A stretch of DNA of 64,000 nucleotides from Paenibacillus sp. HWE-109 (GCF_022163125.1 NZ_CP091881.1:62001-126000); one strand, 5' to 3'. Numbered from the stretch's first letter, positions 1 to 8,914 are shown. The notes: generated by a model from the letters alone, not told the origin. Translations and numbers: made by a program.

Positions 1-595
1 CATCTACGATGGCCCCATGCAAATGCGCAGGCCCTCGAATTTCACCCTCCGGTGTGTCGGTTTCCAACAGAAATGACTCCTCTGTGTAATCCCCTGAATA
101 GAATAAACGTTTCCCTTCTAATTCTATGAGCAGCCAGATGGACCCTAACATATGACCGCTGCGCCCCCAGCAAATCTGCAGTGCTGGCGACAACGCTGCC
201 CATTGCAGCGGCGGAACTTCATCTTCGATGTAGGCGTATTGGATGGCTGCGAGGTCTTCCTCATCATAAGGAAGCGTCCCGCCTTGCTGACTGACATAGT
301 TTGCCCAGGACGCAAAATACCCTGGCAACTGCATGGCCGTAAGGCTCGTGGTCCACACCTTCCCGGTATAGCCCATTTTATATAGCCAAGGGATCGTGAT
401 CGAATGATCTTCATGGGCATGGGAAAGAAAAACGGCGTCCAAACGAGCAATTCGCGTGGGATCCAACAACGGATACTCACCGCATCCTTCTCGTTTCACG
501 CCGCAATCGAGCAAAATGCTCGTATGATCGTTACCGATCCAATAGCAGGAGCGTCCGTGTTCACCGGCGCCGCCCCATACATGTAGTTGCATCAT
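1..595 (-). CDS. MBL-fold metallo-hydrolase, 3' end outside window
   Basis: Translating the minus strand from the ATG at 595-593 (a second ATG follows directly) gives an open frame that runs off the window at base 1. It contains the metallo-beta-lactamase motif SHAHEDH (HxHxDH) around residue 58 and a later SGHMLGS plus YSGDYT, the pattern of RNA-processing or beta-CASP-like MBL hydrolases. Its start overlaps the stop of the upstream ABC permease (TAATG), so the two are translationally coupled and probably one operon. The substrate is not visible; MBL enzymes near importers can be phosphodiesterases (PhnP type) or nucleases, but nothing here decides between them. Confidence 0.85.
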   Translation of the reverse strand, partial: MMQLHVWGGAGEHGRSCYWIGNDHTSILLDCGVKREGCGEYPLLDPTRIARLDAVFLSHAHEDHSITIPWLYKMGYTGKVWTTSLTAMQLPGYFASWANYVSQQGGTLPYDEEDLAAIQYAYIEDEVPPLQWAALSPALQICWGRSGHMLGSIWLLIELEGKRLFYSGDYTEESFLLETDTPEGEIRGPAHLHGAIVD

Positions 596-2250
596 TACGC
601 ATTCCACTTTCTGTTCGAATTCATGTTGTTGACAATTAACAGCAAGCCTGTGGTAAGACCGACGGAAACGACGGCCATCGCCATCCCAAGTGACAGTTGT
701 CCCTGTTCAAACTGAGCGAAGATGTAGGTGGCTGACGTCTGCATGGACGGCGGCAGCACCATCAGCGAGGCGACCAGCTCTCTAAGCGAGATGGTGAAGG
801 TCATCATCCAGCCGGCCAGCATACCCGGCAGGAGCAGTGGCAAGACAATACGTCGGAACACGTACCAGGGCTTCCCACCGAAAACTTGCCCGGCTTGCCG
901 CAAGGATTCGTCCAACTGCCCGTTGCGGGCTTTGACGTATTGAACGGTGTACGGCAGGAAGAACACCACGTAAGTGAGGACGACCATGCCGTAGGTATTG
1001 TAGATATGGATCGGCATCCATGGCGCGTTCCATACCATGATGAGTCCGACGACCAGGACCATATCAGGCACTGTGTTCGGCAGCAGGCTGAACATATCGG
1101 TCATGCGCTGCGGCAACTGCTTGGCGCGGCCGATGCTCAAGGCAAACCAAGTGCCGAGCGCGACGGCTAGGCAGGCGGCGAGCAGGGCGAGCCCCATGCT
1201 GTTCGTCAGCGCCTTCATGCTCGGTGAGCCCCATGTCAGAAGCTCGCCATAATGCTGCAGCGTCAGGTTGGTCCAAGCGAGCCCATTGCCCCGGAGCTTC
1301 ATCAGCGAAGCGGAGACGATGGAGAAATAGGGAATGCCAATGGCTGCACCCAGTAGCAGCACGACATATACCCAAGCAAGCGCCTGCTGCCAGCTGCGAT
1401 GCCCGACGATTTTCTCACGGGAACCTTTGCCGCCTACAAGGTTATACGAATGCTTGCGGACGACGATAGACTGGATGTACCAAAGTGTAAGGCAAGCCAG
1501 AAGGAGAAGGGAGGCCAGCGAAGTGGCTTTGCCGAAATCCACAGGCCAACTGGAGATGGAAGCTTGAATCTCTGTCGTTAACACGAAATAACCAATGCGC
1601 CTACCGAAAGTGGCAGGTGTGCCGAACTCGGCCAAGGTTTTCACGAAGATCAGCAAAGCGCCCATCACATAACTTGAAAAAACAAGCGGCAGCATCACAC
1701 GCCTTACCGTATACATGAAGCTGGCCCCATGCACAGCAGCGGCTTCTTCTTTATTTCCGCCGATTTGTAGAATCGCATTGCGCAGAATCAAGTAAAGAAA
1801 GGGAAATAAATGAAGGCTCATGATCGTAATCATGCCGAACAGGCTAAAAAAGTGACTGCTGACCCACTTAGCCCCTGGAAACAGCTGCTCTAGATAACCA
1901 CGAGGCTGCATGAACAAAATCCAACCCATAGAACCTATGTATGGCGGTGTCATGAAGGGGATGAGCAGCACAATATCAAGCCAGCGGTGTTTACGCAGCG
2001 GTGTTTTGGCCATTAGCCAGGCCAGAGGCAGAGCAAGCAGCGTGCATCCTGCAACGACACTGACGCCTAGTATCAAGGAGTGACTGAACACGCCAGTTAA
2101 ATCTTTTTCCAAAACCGTTCGAATAGGTGCCAGCAAGTCCAGCGTCCCATTGATCCAAATACTTTTGAAAGATACCCATAAAAGAGGAAGGACGACTAGC
2201 ACAGCCAAAAGCAGCAGTGCCAAGAACGTCCCCATACGTTTGATTCTCAT
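595..2250 (-). CDS. ABC transporter permease, fused two-domain FbpB/AfuB type
   Basis: 551 residues with about twelve hydrophobic segments, arranged as two tandem binding-protein-dependent permease domains. Each half carries an EAA-type loop that contacts the ATPase: EEAAAVHGAS near residue 170 and ESLRQAGQVFG near residue 450. Such fused permeases are typical of the iron(III)/2-aminoethylphosphonate/AfuB branch of importers. It lies between the substrate-binding protein gene (24 bases upstream) and the coupled MBL hydrolase. The ATG at 2250 follows a GGGG-rich Shine-Dalgarno sequence. Substrate specificity cannot be read from the permease; iron(III) is the default guess for the family. Confidence 0.88.
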   Translation of the reverse strand: MRIKRMGTFLALLLLAVLVVLPLLWVSFKSIWINGTLDLLAPIRTVLEKDLTGVFSHSLILGVSVVAGCTLLALPLAWLMAKTPLRKHRWLDIVLLIPFMTPPYIGSMGWILFMQPRGYLEQLFPGAKWVSSHFFSLFGMITIMSLHLFPFLYLILRNAILQIGGNKEEAAAVHGASFMYTVRRVMLPLVFSSYVMGALLIFVKTLAEFGTPATFGRRIGYFVLTTEIQASISSWPVDFGKATSLASLLLLACLTLWYIQSIVVRKHSYNLVGGKGSREKIVGHRSWQQALAWVYVVLLLGAAIGIPYFSIVSASLMKLRGNGLAWTNLTLQHYGELLTWGSPSMKALTNSMGLALLAACLAVALGTWFALSIGRAKQLPQRMTDMFSLLPNTVPDMVLVVGLIMVWNAPWMPIHIYNTYGMVVLTYVVFFLPYTVQYVKARNGQLDESLRQAGQVFGGKPWYVFRRIVLPLLLPGMLAGWMMTFTISLRELVASLMVLPPSMQTSATYIFAQFEQGQLSLGMAMAVVSVGLTTGLLLIVNNMNSNRKWNA

Positions 2251-2274
2251 CTGACAGTCATCCCCGTCCGGCGC

Positions 2275-3390
2275 TTACTTTTTGAACAATTGGGTGAATT
2301 TCTGTGTAACGGAAGCCTGGTTGTCATTCATCCAATTCCAGTCTACCTGAATCGTAGGAATATCCTTTGCGCTCATTCTGCCTTGGACTTGCACATCACT
2401 GCGACCGGAAAGCAAGTAAGCATCCGTCACCATTTTTTGAGCTTCATCCGAAAGTAAATATTCAATAAAGGCTTTGGAGCTATCAACGTTTTTACTTGTT
2501 TTCATAATCATGGCAGGTCTAGGGGAAATAACCGTTCCGCTTGCTGGATAAATCAAATCAATAGGTTCTCCTTTTGCTTTGGAAGCGTAGGTCATATAAT
2601 CCACACTTGCCATAACAATGCTTTTTGCTCCGGAAATAACAGGATCCATGGCTTCTTGGTTCGCTCCGGCAATGATAGCGCCATTTGCTTTCACTTTACC
2701 GAATAAATCCCAAGCAGCGTCACCATTTTTGTTCGTATAGCCTGTCATGAAATCAAGCGCAGAACCGGATTGAGCGGGATCTGGAATATTTACCATGTCT
2801 TTCCACTCCGGCTTTGTCAGATCGCTCCACTCTTTCGGAGGATTCGTAACCGTTTTGGTGTTATAAGCAATTCCCAGTGCAGATAGGCTATAGCTAAAAT
2901 AATTGCCATCCTTATCACTGTAGGCAGGGATTAGCTTATCGGCATTTTTCGCTTCTTTGTAGGGGAGGGTCAATCCACTTTTTGTCATCCCAATCGCGGA
3001 AGGGAGGGAGGCTAGTACCACGACGTCAACAACGGGGTTAGCTTTTTCAGCTTCCATGCGGGCAAGAATTTTACCAGTCGTACCTTGGAACATTTCAACT
3101 TCTACACCTGTTTTGGCTTGAAAGCCTTTTTGGATTTTGGTAGCTAGATCAGCCGGTCCAGCACTATATACAACAATTTTACCACTAAGCTTTTTAGCCT
3201 CTGGTGTTGCTGTAGTCGTGACAGCAGTAGCAGTAGCAGTAGCAGTAGCAGTAGCAGCGGGAGTTGCTGTAGCTGCATTGCCATTCGATGCTGGTTTTGC
3301 TGTTCCACAACCGGTCAAGCTTACACCTACCAGAACAGTCATTAGAGCCAAGGAACTAATGTTTAACGATTTTTTCATTGATGTTTTCAA
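2275..3390 (-). CDS. ABC transporter substrate-binding lipoprotein (family 1, Fe3+/AfuA-like)
   Basis: A secreted lipoprotein of about 371 residues: basic N-terminus, hydrophobic segment, and lipobox LTGC at residues 25-28. It is followed by a low-complexity Ala/Thr linker (residues 39-62) encoded by a GTAGCA-type hexanucleotide repeat. The mature part (from about residue 69, GKIVVYSAGPAD) has the two-lobe layout of FbpA/AfuA proteins, ending with the usual AFIEYLLSDEAQ stretch. The TTG at 3390 is preferred because GAGAGGGTG sits 8 bases upstream; the in-frame ATG at 3378 is too far from it. It captures the solute for the adjacent permease and ATPase. Iron is likely but not proved; phosphonate-type substrates are an alternative. 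Confidence 0.88.
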   Translation of the reverse strand: MKTSMKKSLNISSLALMTVLVGVSLTGCGTAKPASNGNAATATPAATATATATATAVTTTATPEAKKLSGKIVVYSAGPADLATKIQKGFQAKTGVEVEMFQGTTGKILARMEAEKANPVVDVVVLASLPSAIGMTKSGLTLPYKEAKNADKLIPAYSDKDGNYFSYSLSALGIAYNTKTVTNPPKEWSDLTKPEWKDMVNIPDPAQSGSALDFMTGYTNKNGDAAWDLFGKVKANGAIIAGANQEAMDPVISGAKSIVMASVDYMTYASKAKGEPIDLIYPASGTVISPRPAMIMKTSKNVDSSKAFIEYLLSDEAQKMVTDAYLLSGRSDVQVQGRMSAKDIPTIQVDWNWMNDNQASVTQKFTQLFKK

Positions 3391-3416
3391 TTGCGAGCAC
3401 CCTCTCTGAGTTAAAA

Positions 3417-4379
3417 TTAAAGTACATGAATCTGATCTGATGAAATATAAAGCTTAACGTGATCTCCTACAACCAGTCGTGATGGATGGTAGGCCATCCA
3501 AACATTGCCATTCTCTAAGCGCACAGTAATTTCATAGCGTTCACCGATGTAACTTACCGTTTGAACTTCTCCAGAATAGGTAAGGTCATTCGCTGAACCA
3601 GATGTCCATCGGACATGCTCGGGACGAACGAGCCGCTTATCGGCTTCCAACCAATTCGTTTTTCCGATAAAGCGTGCTGTGAAAGCGTGGGTGGGTTTAC
3701 TGTAAATGATCTCAGGCACATCTTTTTGTAAAATGCGGCCGTTTTGCATGACGACAATCTCGTCGGACATCGACATGGCCTCTGTCTGATCATGAGTGAC
3801 ATAAACGGCCGTAAACCCAATTTGGCGAACCAGTCTCATCAGCTCTACACGCATTTCTTCCCTTAAAAGAGCGTCCAGGGCACTCATAGGCTCATCGAAA
3901 AGGACAAGCTGTGGGCGAACAACAATCGCTCTGGCCAAAGCAACACGTTGTTGTTGACCTCCGGAGAGCTGGTGTGGAAACCGCTTCTCCATACCTCGCA
4001 ATTGGACAAGTTCGATAGCCTCCATAGATCTAGTACGCCAGTTGGTTGTGTCCCCTTTTGCTTTCAAACCGAAAGCCACATTCTCCAGCACCGTTAAGTG
4101 CGGCCATAGAGCAAAATCCTGAAAGACCATTCCGAAATCACGCTGATGAACAGGACGGTTGATCCTGCGGGATTTGGAGAACAGGCACAACTCTCCTAAG
4201 TGAATGTCTCCCGCATCCGGCGTTTCCAAACCGGCGATGATACGCAGCAAAGTTGTTTTGCCGCATCCAGATGGGCCCAGCAAAGTTGTGAATTTCCCTT
4301 TTGTCACAGTCAGCTCGATAGCTTCCAACGCAGGCGACCCACTAAATGTTTTGTTGATACCGCTAAGGTGTAAAGGCAT
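3417..4379 (-). CDS. ABC transporter ATP-binding protein (FbpC/PotA-like)
   Basis: About 320 residues with Walker A GPSGCGKTT (near residue 37), Q-loop, signature LSGGQQQRVALARA, Walker B LVLFDEPMSALD and the H-loop TAVYVTHDQ, followed by a C-terminal TOBE-like regulatory domain. This long form is typical of iron, polyamine and sulfate importers. The ATG at 4379 is chosen because GGAAGG lies 9 bases upstream, whereas the ATG at 4388 abuts that sequence directly. It is first in the minus-strand operon ATPase, binding protein, permease, MBL hydrolase, and diverges from a LysR gene. Confidence 0.9.
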   Translation of the reverse strand: MPLHLSGINKTFSGSPALEAIELTVTKGKFTTLLGPSGCGKTTLLRIIAGLETPDAGDIHLGELCLFSKSRRINRPVHQRDFGMVFQDFALWPHLTVLENVAFGLKAKGDTTNWRTRSMEAIELVQLRGMEKRFPHQLSGGQQQRVALARAIVVRPQLVLFDEPMSALDALLREEMRVELMRLVRQIGFTAVYVTHDQTEAMSMSDEIVVMQNGRILQKDVPEIIYSKPTHAFTARFIGKTNWLEADKRLVRPEHVRWTSGSANDLTYSGEVQTVSYIGERYEITVRLENGNVWMAYHPSRLVVGDHVKLYISSDQIHVL

Positions 4380-4440
4380 TTTAGGCATCCTTCCGTTCTT
4401 AGGAACTCAACTTTAGTTTAGAATCTTATAATCAGCAGAG

Positions 4441-4513
4441 TGTCAACGCAAAGTAAATAGATTGTTAAGTTTTTGTTTGTAATCTATTCAACCGCATAGA
4501 TTTTTTCTATAAT
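4441..4513. promoter_or_regulatory. Divergent control region with LysR-type half-sites
   Basis: The half-site ATAGATT occurs at 4457-4463 and 4496-4502, and its exact complement AATCTAT at 4481-4487. The last two form a perfect 7-bp inverted repeat with an 8-base gap. A TATAAT at 4508-4513 (plus strand, towards lysR) puts the inverted repeat over the -35 position, which would fit autorepression. On the minus strand TTGACA at 4446-4441 is a good -35 for the transporter, just downstream of the first half-site, as expected for LysR activation. Binding by this regulator is inference. Confidence 0.6.
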
Positions 4514-4542
4514 GATCACGAACGATACCCAAAAGGAGAATC

Positions 4543-5448
4543 ATGCCGATGAACTGGAATTTGATTAAGCTTCAAATCATTGAATTAATAGATAAACATA
4601 AACGAATTACAACTGTTGCTGATGAATTGGGGCTGAAACAACCGACCGTATCCTTTCATATGAAAAATATGGAACAAGAGCTGGGCGTCGGACTGTTTTA
4701 CTCCAAGGCAGGGAAAGTTCATTTAACAGACGCAGGACAATCCTTGAATCATTACGCCAAAAAAATTAACGCACTTGCTCAGGAAGCAGAAAGAGTAGTG
4801 AAAGAATTTGATGAGAGGGGAAGCGGACATTTGAAAATAGGGGCCAGCTATGTGCCGGGGACTTATGTTCTGCCAAGCATTCTTAGCGCATTTTCCAAGC
4901 GTTATCCGCATATTTCCATTTCACTTACCGTGAGAACCTCCCCTGTTATTCAAGAAATGCTTCTCAATCATGAGATTGATATCGGTGTGATGTCAGCAGA
5001 ACCATTTCAATGGGCACCTTTAATTGGTGAAACCTTATGTGAAGACGAGCTTGTTTTCTTCTTCAGCCCAGATCATCGTCTGGCTAGGTATGAAACTCTT
5101 TATCCCGAATTTCTAAAAGATGTGCCATTCATTCTACATGGTCAAGAATCCACCACGCGCACAATGACATTAAAATGGGCAAAAAATTTGGGGATCGAAC
5201 TTAGACCTGTCATGGAAATGGATTCACTGGAAGCTATTAAACAAGCTGTGCTTACCGGAGACAGCGTCTCTGTCATTTCTAAGATCGCTATCGCCAAAGA
5301 AATAGAGCGTAAAGAGCTGGTCTATCATGTAATTCCGCATAATCCGTTTAAACGCTACATCTATTTCACATACAATGAGGACCGAATACGTTCGTCCTTT
5401 TTCGGTAATTTTTTTGATTATCTGCGCGATTCCGTACGGACGTACTGA
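4543..5448 (+). CDS. LysR-family transcriptional regulator
   Basis: About 301 residues. The N-terminal winged helix-turn-helix (residues 8-66, with KQPTVSFHMKNMEQELGVGLF and LTDAGQSL) is typical of LysR proteins, and the remainder is the two-lobe effector domain with the GHLKIGAS and PSILSAFSKRYP segments. AAGGAG at 4533-4538 precedes an ATG at 4543; a second ATG at 4549 is spaced slightly better. It diverges from the FbpABC-like operon and is the obvious candidate regulator of it and of itself. The effector is unknown; it could be the imported solute. Confidence 0.92.
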   Translation: MPMNWNLIKLQIIELIDKHKRITTVADELGLKQPTVSFHMKNMEQELGVGLFYSKAGKVHLTDAGQSLNHYAKKINALAQEAERVVKEFDERGSGHLKIGASYVPGTYVLPSILSAFSKRYPHISISLTVRTSPVIQEMLLNHEIDIGVMSAEPFQWAPLIGETLCEDELVFFFSPDHRLARYETLYPEFLKDVPFILHGQESTTRTMTLKWAKNLGIELRPVMEMDSLEAIKQAVLTGDSVSVISKIAIAKEIERKELVYHVIPHNPFKRYIYFTYNEDRIRSSFFGNFFDYLRDSVRTY

Positions 5449-5552
5449 ATTTTTTTACAAAAACTACACGTGCAGCTGATCATCCAAAAACAAATCTCAT
5501 TTAATCTCAAGTCTGTAGGGAAAACTTTTCCAGATGATGAGGAGATGAATTG

Positions 5553-6416
5553 ATGTTGAAAAAGAATGTGTTGAACATCGTTATGGCTGCCGTAGTAGGA
5601 ACCACATTAGTAACTGGTATCGGCAGTGCTCCGCAACAAGCGGAAGCTGCCAGCAATATGGTGCCCAATTATGAAGTGAAGCTGCTGCTGGATCCAAGTG
5701 TCGTTCTGGGATCAGACTTCAAGCTTACCAGCGGTGTGAAAACAGCTTTTGGTATGCCGGACACGGTGACCAAAATGAACGTCCAGTTCCTGGATACGAA
5801 TGCCAAAGATATTTATAACAATGGATGGAGCACGCGGATTCGTAAAACAGAAGGTGAAAATGACTTCGAACTCAGCTACAAGAAACGCTATGCAGTGACA
5901 GGCAGCGATATTAACGGGGCTTTGACCTTAGCCAATCAAGAAGGTTTCAATTCCGGTGACACCGGATACGAAGCTCAGATTGAGTGGGGGTATCAAAAGA
6001 AAACGCTCAGCATAACACGGACCAAAAGCGGCAGCAAATCGGGCTATAGCGGTATGGATTTAACGAACCAAAGCGATTCAAGAAGCCTTCTTATCAATAA
6101 TGCGCCTGATAAATTTAATAATTGGGTGTCCAGTGGTTGGGGGACAAGCAAACTCTCTTCTTCTCGTATTTATGGGCCTGTTTTGGCCAAACGCTCCATC
6201 GGTACCTGGAGTGGTCAGCAGCTTTACATCGAAGTTTGGCCAATACTTAATGCGTCTGGTACAGGCACAGAATATGTTGTAGAAGCCTCCTTCAAAACAA
6301 ATAGTCAAACAACGGCGTCTACCAAGCATGATGAGCTTATTACCTATTTGCAGAACAAAGGATGGTTCCTGGCTCAAGATTCTCTAAAAACACAACTTAT
6401 AATGGATCGATATTAG
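5553..6416 (+). CDS. Secreted protein with a CYTH/TTM-like domain
   Basis: 287 residues. It starts at ATG 5553 behind AGGAG with an export signal (basic start, hydrophobic core, cleavage after AEAA near residue 33). The rest is one domain with the motif order of the triphosphate tunnel fold: YEVKLLL (ExK-like first strand), FLDT, GWSTRIRK (RxR-like), LSYKKRY (KxK-like), YEAQIEW, then YIEVWPI and a closing VEASFK before a C-terminal helix and KTQLIMDRY. CYTH enzymes are normally cytoplasmic and bind polyphosphates, so an exported version is unusual. It is followed after 21 bases by a longer paralogue, so the pair is one operon from a duplication. The fold assignment comes from pattern reading only; annotators might call this hypothetical. 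Confidence 0.75.
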   Translation: MLKKNVLNIVMAAVVGTTLVTGIGSAPQQAEAASNMVPNYEVKLLLDPSVVLGSDFKLTSGVKTAFGMPDTVTKMNVQFLDTNAKDIYNNGWSTRIRKTEGENDFELSYKKRYAVTGSDINGALTLANQEGFNSGDTGYEAQIEWGYQKKTLSITRTKSGSKSGYSGMDLTNQSDSRSLLINNAPDKFNNWVSSGWGTSKLSSSRIYGPVLAKRSIGTWSGQQLYIEVWPILNASGTGTEYVVEASFKTNSQTTASTKHDELITYLQNKGWFLAQDSLKTQLIMDRY

Positions 6417-6437
6417 ACTATTTTAGGAGATGAGCGA

Positions 6438-8090
6438 ATGTTTCAAGCACTGAACAAAACATCTAAACTGGTTCTGGCAACAACGGCCGCAGCAGTTCTT
6501 TTGGCAGGCGGGGTTTTCTCCCCGCAGCAGGCTTCAGCAGCAAACGGCACGCCTAGCTATGAAGTTAAACTCAATCTAGCTCCCGCAATCGTAGCTGATG
6601 CCAGTCATAACCTTGTCAGCAGCGTTCGCAGCCAATTCGCTACAGGTTCTTCGGCGAAAAGCTATCGTGTACAGTATATGGATACAGCTGCACGCTCTTT
6701 GGATGGTCTGGGATGGAGCGATCGTATTCGCAAAAGAAGCGACCAAAGCACCCATCAGCTGCAGTTCAAAAAGAGATATCCCGTTACAGGCGGGGATATT
6801 AATGCTGCTTTGACTACAGCAGCGGGTGATGGCTTAAATAGTTCCGCTGCCGGCTTTGAGTTTCAAGTCGATTGGACATTCAGCAAACAAACCTTGAGTG
6901 TACAGTACGAGAAAGATGTCACCGTTTCTGGGTACAGCGGAAGCGGTTTGAATGCGCCGAATCTAGCCACCTCGCGTTCTGTTTCTATCGCCAATGCGCC
7001 AAGTAAATTCAGCAATTGGACCAGCACAGGCTGGGGAACATCGCAGTTAAACAATGCAGTTATTTACGGACCTGTCGATTTCAAAAGATATAAAGGCGAA
7101 TATAAAAACCTAGAACTAGATATCGAGATTTGGACAATACTCAATGCTACAAAAACAGGCACGGAAGACATCGTCGAGGCTTCATTCAAAACAGACAGTC
7201 TGAGTGAAGCAACAAGTGTACGTACTGATCTAATAAACTTGCTCCGTTCAAAAGGTTGGCTTGTTGAATCAGACATCCTTAAAACAAGCCTAATCATGGA
7301 ACGTTATGCGCCAACAGCGTCAACACCAGATACTGTTGCGCCAACAGTCCCGACTAACGTAACAGCAACCCCGACATCCAGCACACAAATCCAAGTGGGG
7401 TGGACAGCTTCCTCTGATAATGTGGGCATGTCAGGCTATGACGTTTATCGCAATGGTGTAAAAGTAGGCTCCCCAACTACGATATCTTACAGTGATTCTG
7501 GCCTTGCCCCTTCGACAGCTTATAGCTACACAATTGTAGCGAAAGATGCCGCCGGTAACCAATCTTCAGCATCTACAGCTGTAAGTGCTACCACTGCCGC
7601 AAGCGGTGGTACAGGAAACGGTACTCTGTACTATAACGTGAATGGAAGCTCCGTTTCGTACATTGAAGCTGAAACGTATACGTCAAAAAATGGAACATTC
7701 ATAGCTACGGCATGTGCATCCTGCTCAGGTTCCAATTACATGGAAACACCGAATGGTTCAGGTGACAGCGATACGAACTACCTGCGATACGATCTCGAGG
7801 TAACCAACGGAGGCTCCTTCTACATCTACTTGCTTTCGCAAAGTCCGGATAGCAGTTCTGACAGCTTTAACATTGCAGTTGATTCCGGCAGCAACAAGCA
7901 AGTCACAACAGGCGGTTCCAGCTGGGCATGGAAAAAGCCGAGCAGCACAATTTCACTAGCAACAGGTACACACACGCTGTATATCAAAGTAAGAGAAGAC
8001 GGTGCACGGGTCGATAAAATCGCCTTAAGCAAAACAAGCAGCACGCCAAGTGGCCTTGGCGGAACCTCGTTGGTCCCTGCTTCTCATTAA
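6438..8090 (+). CDS. Secreted CYTH-like protein with fibronectin III and carbohydrate-binding modules
   Basis: 550 residues, start ATG 6438 after TTAGGAGATGAG. A signal peptide ends near ASAA (residue 34). Residues 40-288 repeat the domain of the upstream protein (YEVKLNL, YMDT, GWSDRIRKR, LQFKKRY, FEFQVDW, LDIEIWTI, VEASFKT, LIMERY). Residues 293-384 are a fibronectin type III module (DTVAPTVPTNVTATPTS onward). Residues 400-530 resemble a CBM6/CBM35 beta-sandwich (YIEAETYTS, LRYDLEV, GTHTLYIKVREDGARVDKI). The architecture suggests that the tunnel-like domain is anchored to a polysaccharide or wall polymer outside the cell. The catalytic or binding role of the first domain is unknown. Confidence 0.82.
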   Translation: MFQALNKTSKLVLATTAAAVLLAGGVFSPQQASAANGTPSYEVKLNLAPAIVADASHNLVSSVRSQFATGSSAKSYRVQYMDTAARSLDGLGWSDRIRKRSDQSTHQLQFKKRYPVTGGDINAALTTAAGDGLNSSAAGFEFQVDWTFSKQTLSVQYEKDVTVSGYSGSGLNAPNLATSRSVSIANAPSKFSNWTSTGWGTSQLNNAVIYGPVDFKRYKGEYKNLELDIEIWTILNATKTGTEDIVEASFKTDSLSEATSVRTDLINLLRSKGWLVESDILKTSLIMERYAPTASTPDTVAPTVPTNVTATPTSSTQIQVGWTASSDNVGMSGYDVYRNGVKVGSPTTISYSDSGLAPSTAYSYTIVAKDAAGNQSSASTAVSATTAASGGTGNGTLYYNVNGSSVSYIEAETYTSKNGTFIATACASCSGSNYMETPNGSGDSDTNYLRYDLEVTNGGSFYIYLLSQSPDSSSDSFNIAVDSGSNKQVTTGGSSWAWKKPSSTISLATGTHTLYIKVREDGARVDKIALSKTSSTPSGLGGTSLVPASH

Positions 8091-8135
8091 AAGCATCCCC
8101 ATATCTTGAGGTCCAAGCCCTCTAAAAGCTTGGAG

Positions 8136-8160
8136 CCACCTTTGCTGAAGGTGGTTTTTA
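8136..8160 (+). terminator. Rho-independent terminator of the secreted-protein pair
   Basis: Perfect 7-bp stem CCACCTT (8136-8142) and AAGGTGG (8148-8154) with a 5-base loop, followed by TTTTTA. It lies 46 bases after the stop of the second secreted protein. Confidence 0.85.
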
Positions 8161-8397
8161 TCTGCTTATATCAACCCCAACCCCAGGCCGACGCGACTTG
8201 ACCGCTTCCTCCTCATGTTATGCTTTGTTCTTGCGTGCTATAAGGACTATCCCATCTCCTCAGAAGTGCCTGAACTTAATTAATTAGGTATGGTCTTTTT
8301 TTAATGCTAATTAAGAAACGAGGGAATAAACAGAAGAAACAGAAAATGGGGAATGGTGGAAATAAATAAAAAATGGTAAAAAAGTGAAAAAAGCAGT

Positions 8398-8716
8398 AAA
8401 CCAAACAGAAGAACGGACAGAAGAACCAAACAGAAGAATGGACAGAAGAACCAAACAGAAGAATGGACAGAAGAACAAACAGAAGAACTAAACAGAAGGA
8501 TGGACAGAAGAACAAACAGAAGAGCAAACAGAAGATTGGACAGAAGAACAAACAGAAGAACCAAACAGAAGGATGGACAGAAGAACAAACAGAAGAACAA
8601 ACAGAAGAACAAACAGAAGAACAAACAGAAGAACAAACAGAAGAACAAACAGAAGAACGGACAGAAGAACTGGCAGATGAACAACAGACAGAAGATCAAG
8701 CAGTAAAAGAAAAGTA
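8398..8716. repeat. 12-bp A/G-rich tandem array
   Basis: About 24 copies of a 12-bp unit, consensus CAGAAGAACAAA, with variants (GGAC for AAAC); copies between 8578 and 8657 are nearly perfect. The plus strand is almost free of T. All three plus frames and the minus frames stay open because the unit has no stop, giving spurious Gln/Thr/Glu, Lys/Gln/Asn or Phe/Cys/Leu-rich translations. No ribosome binding site precedes any of them, so it is treated as a noncoding minisatellite. Confidence 0.9.
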
Positions 8717-8793
8717 AATAATAATATAAGAACACAAAGTAACGCAGTCAAAAGAACAAACTGGAAGTACAAACAGCAGAACAAATAAACCAA

Positions 8794-8824
<31 letters not shown>

Positions 8825-8914
8825 GCAAAGATAAAGTATGAATTCGTGTTCAAAGTACACGGAGAATACATAGTAAACCTAAGGGAAAACAATGAGATTA
8901 TAACTTACATATTG

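Noticed and set aside
1..595. Plus-strand and alternative minus-strand small frames at the left edge
   Set aside because: They are shadows of the MBL-fold gene, whose HxHxDH motif is clear in a different minus frame.
8307..8735. Long Phe/Cys/Leu-rich and Gln/Thr/Glu-rich frames across the 12-bp array
   Set aside because: The repeat unit lacks stops in all frames; there is no ribosome binding site and every frame is equally open.
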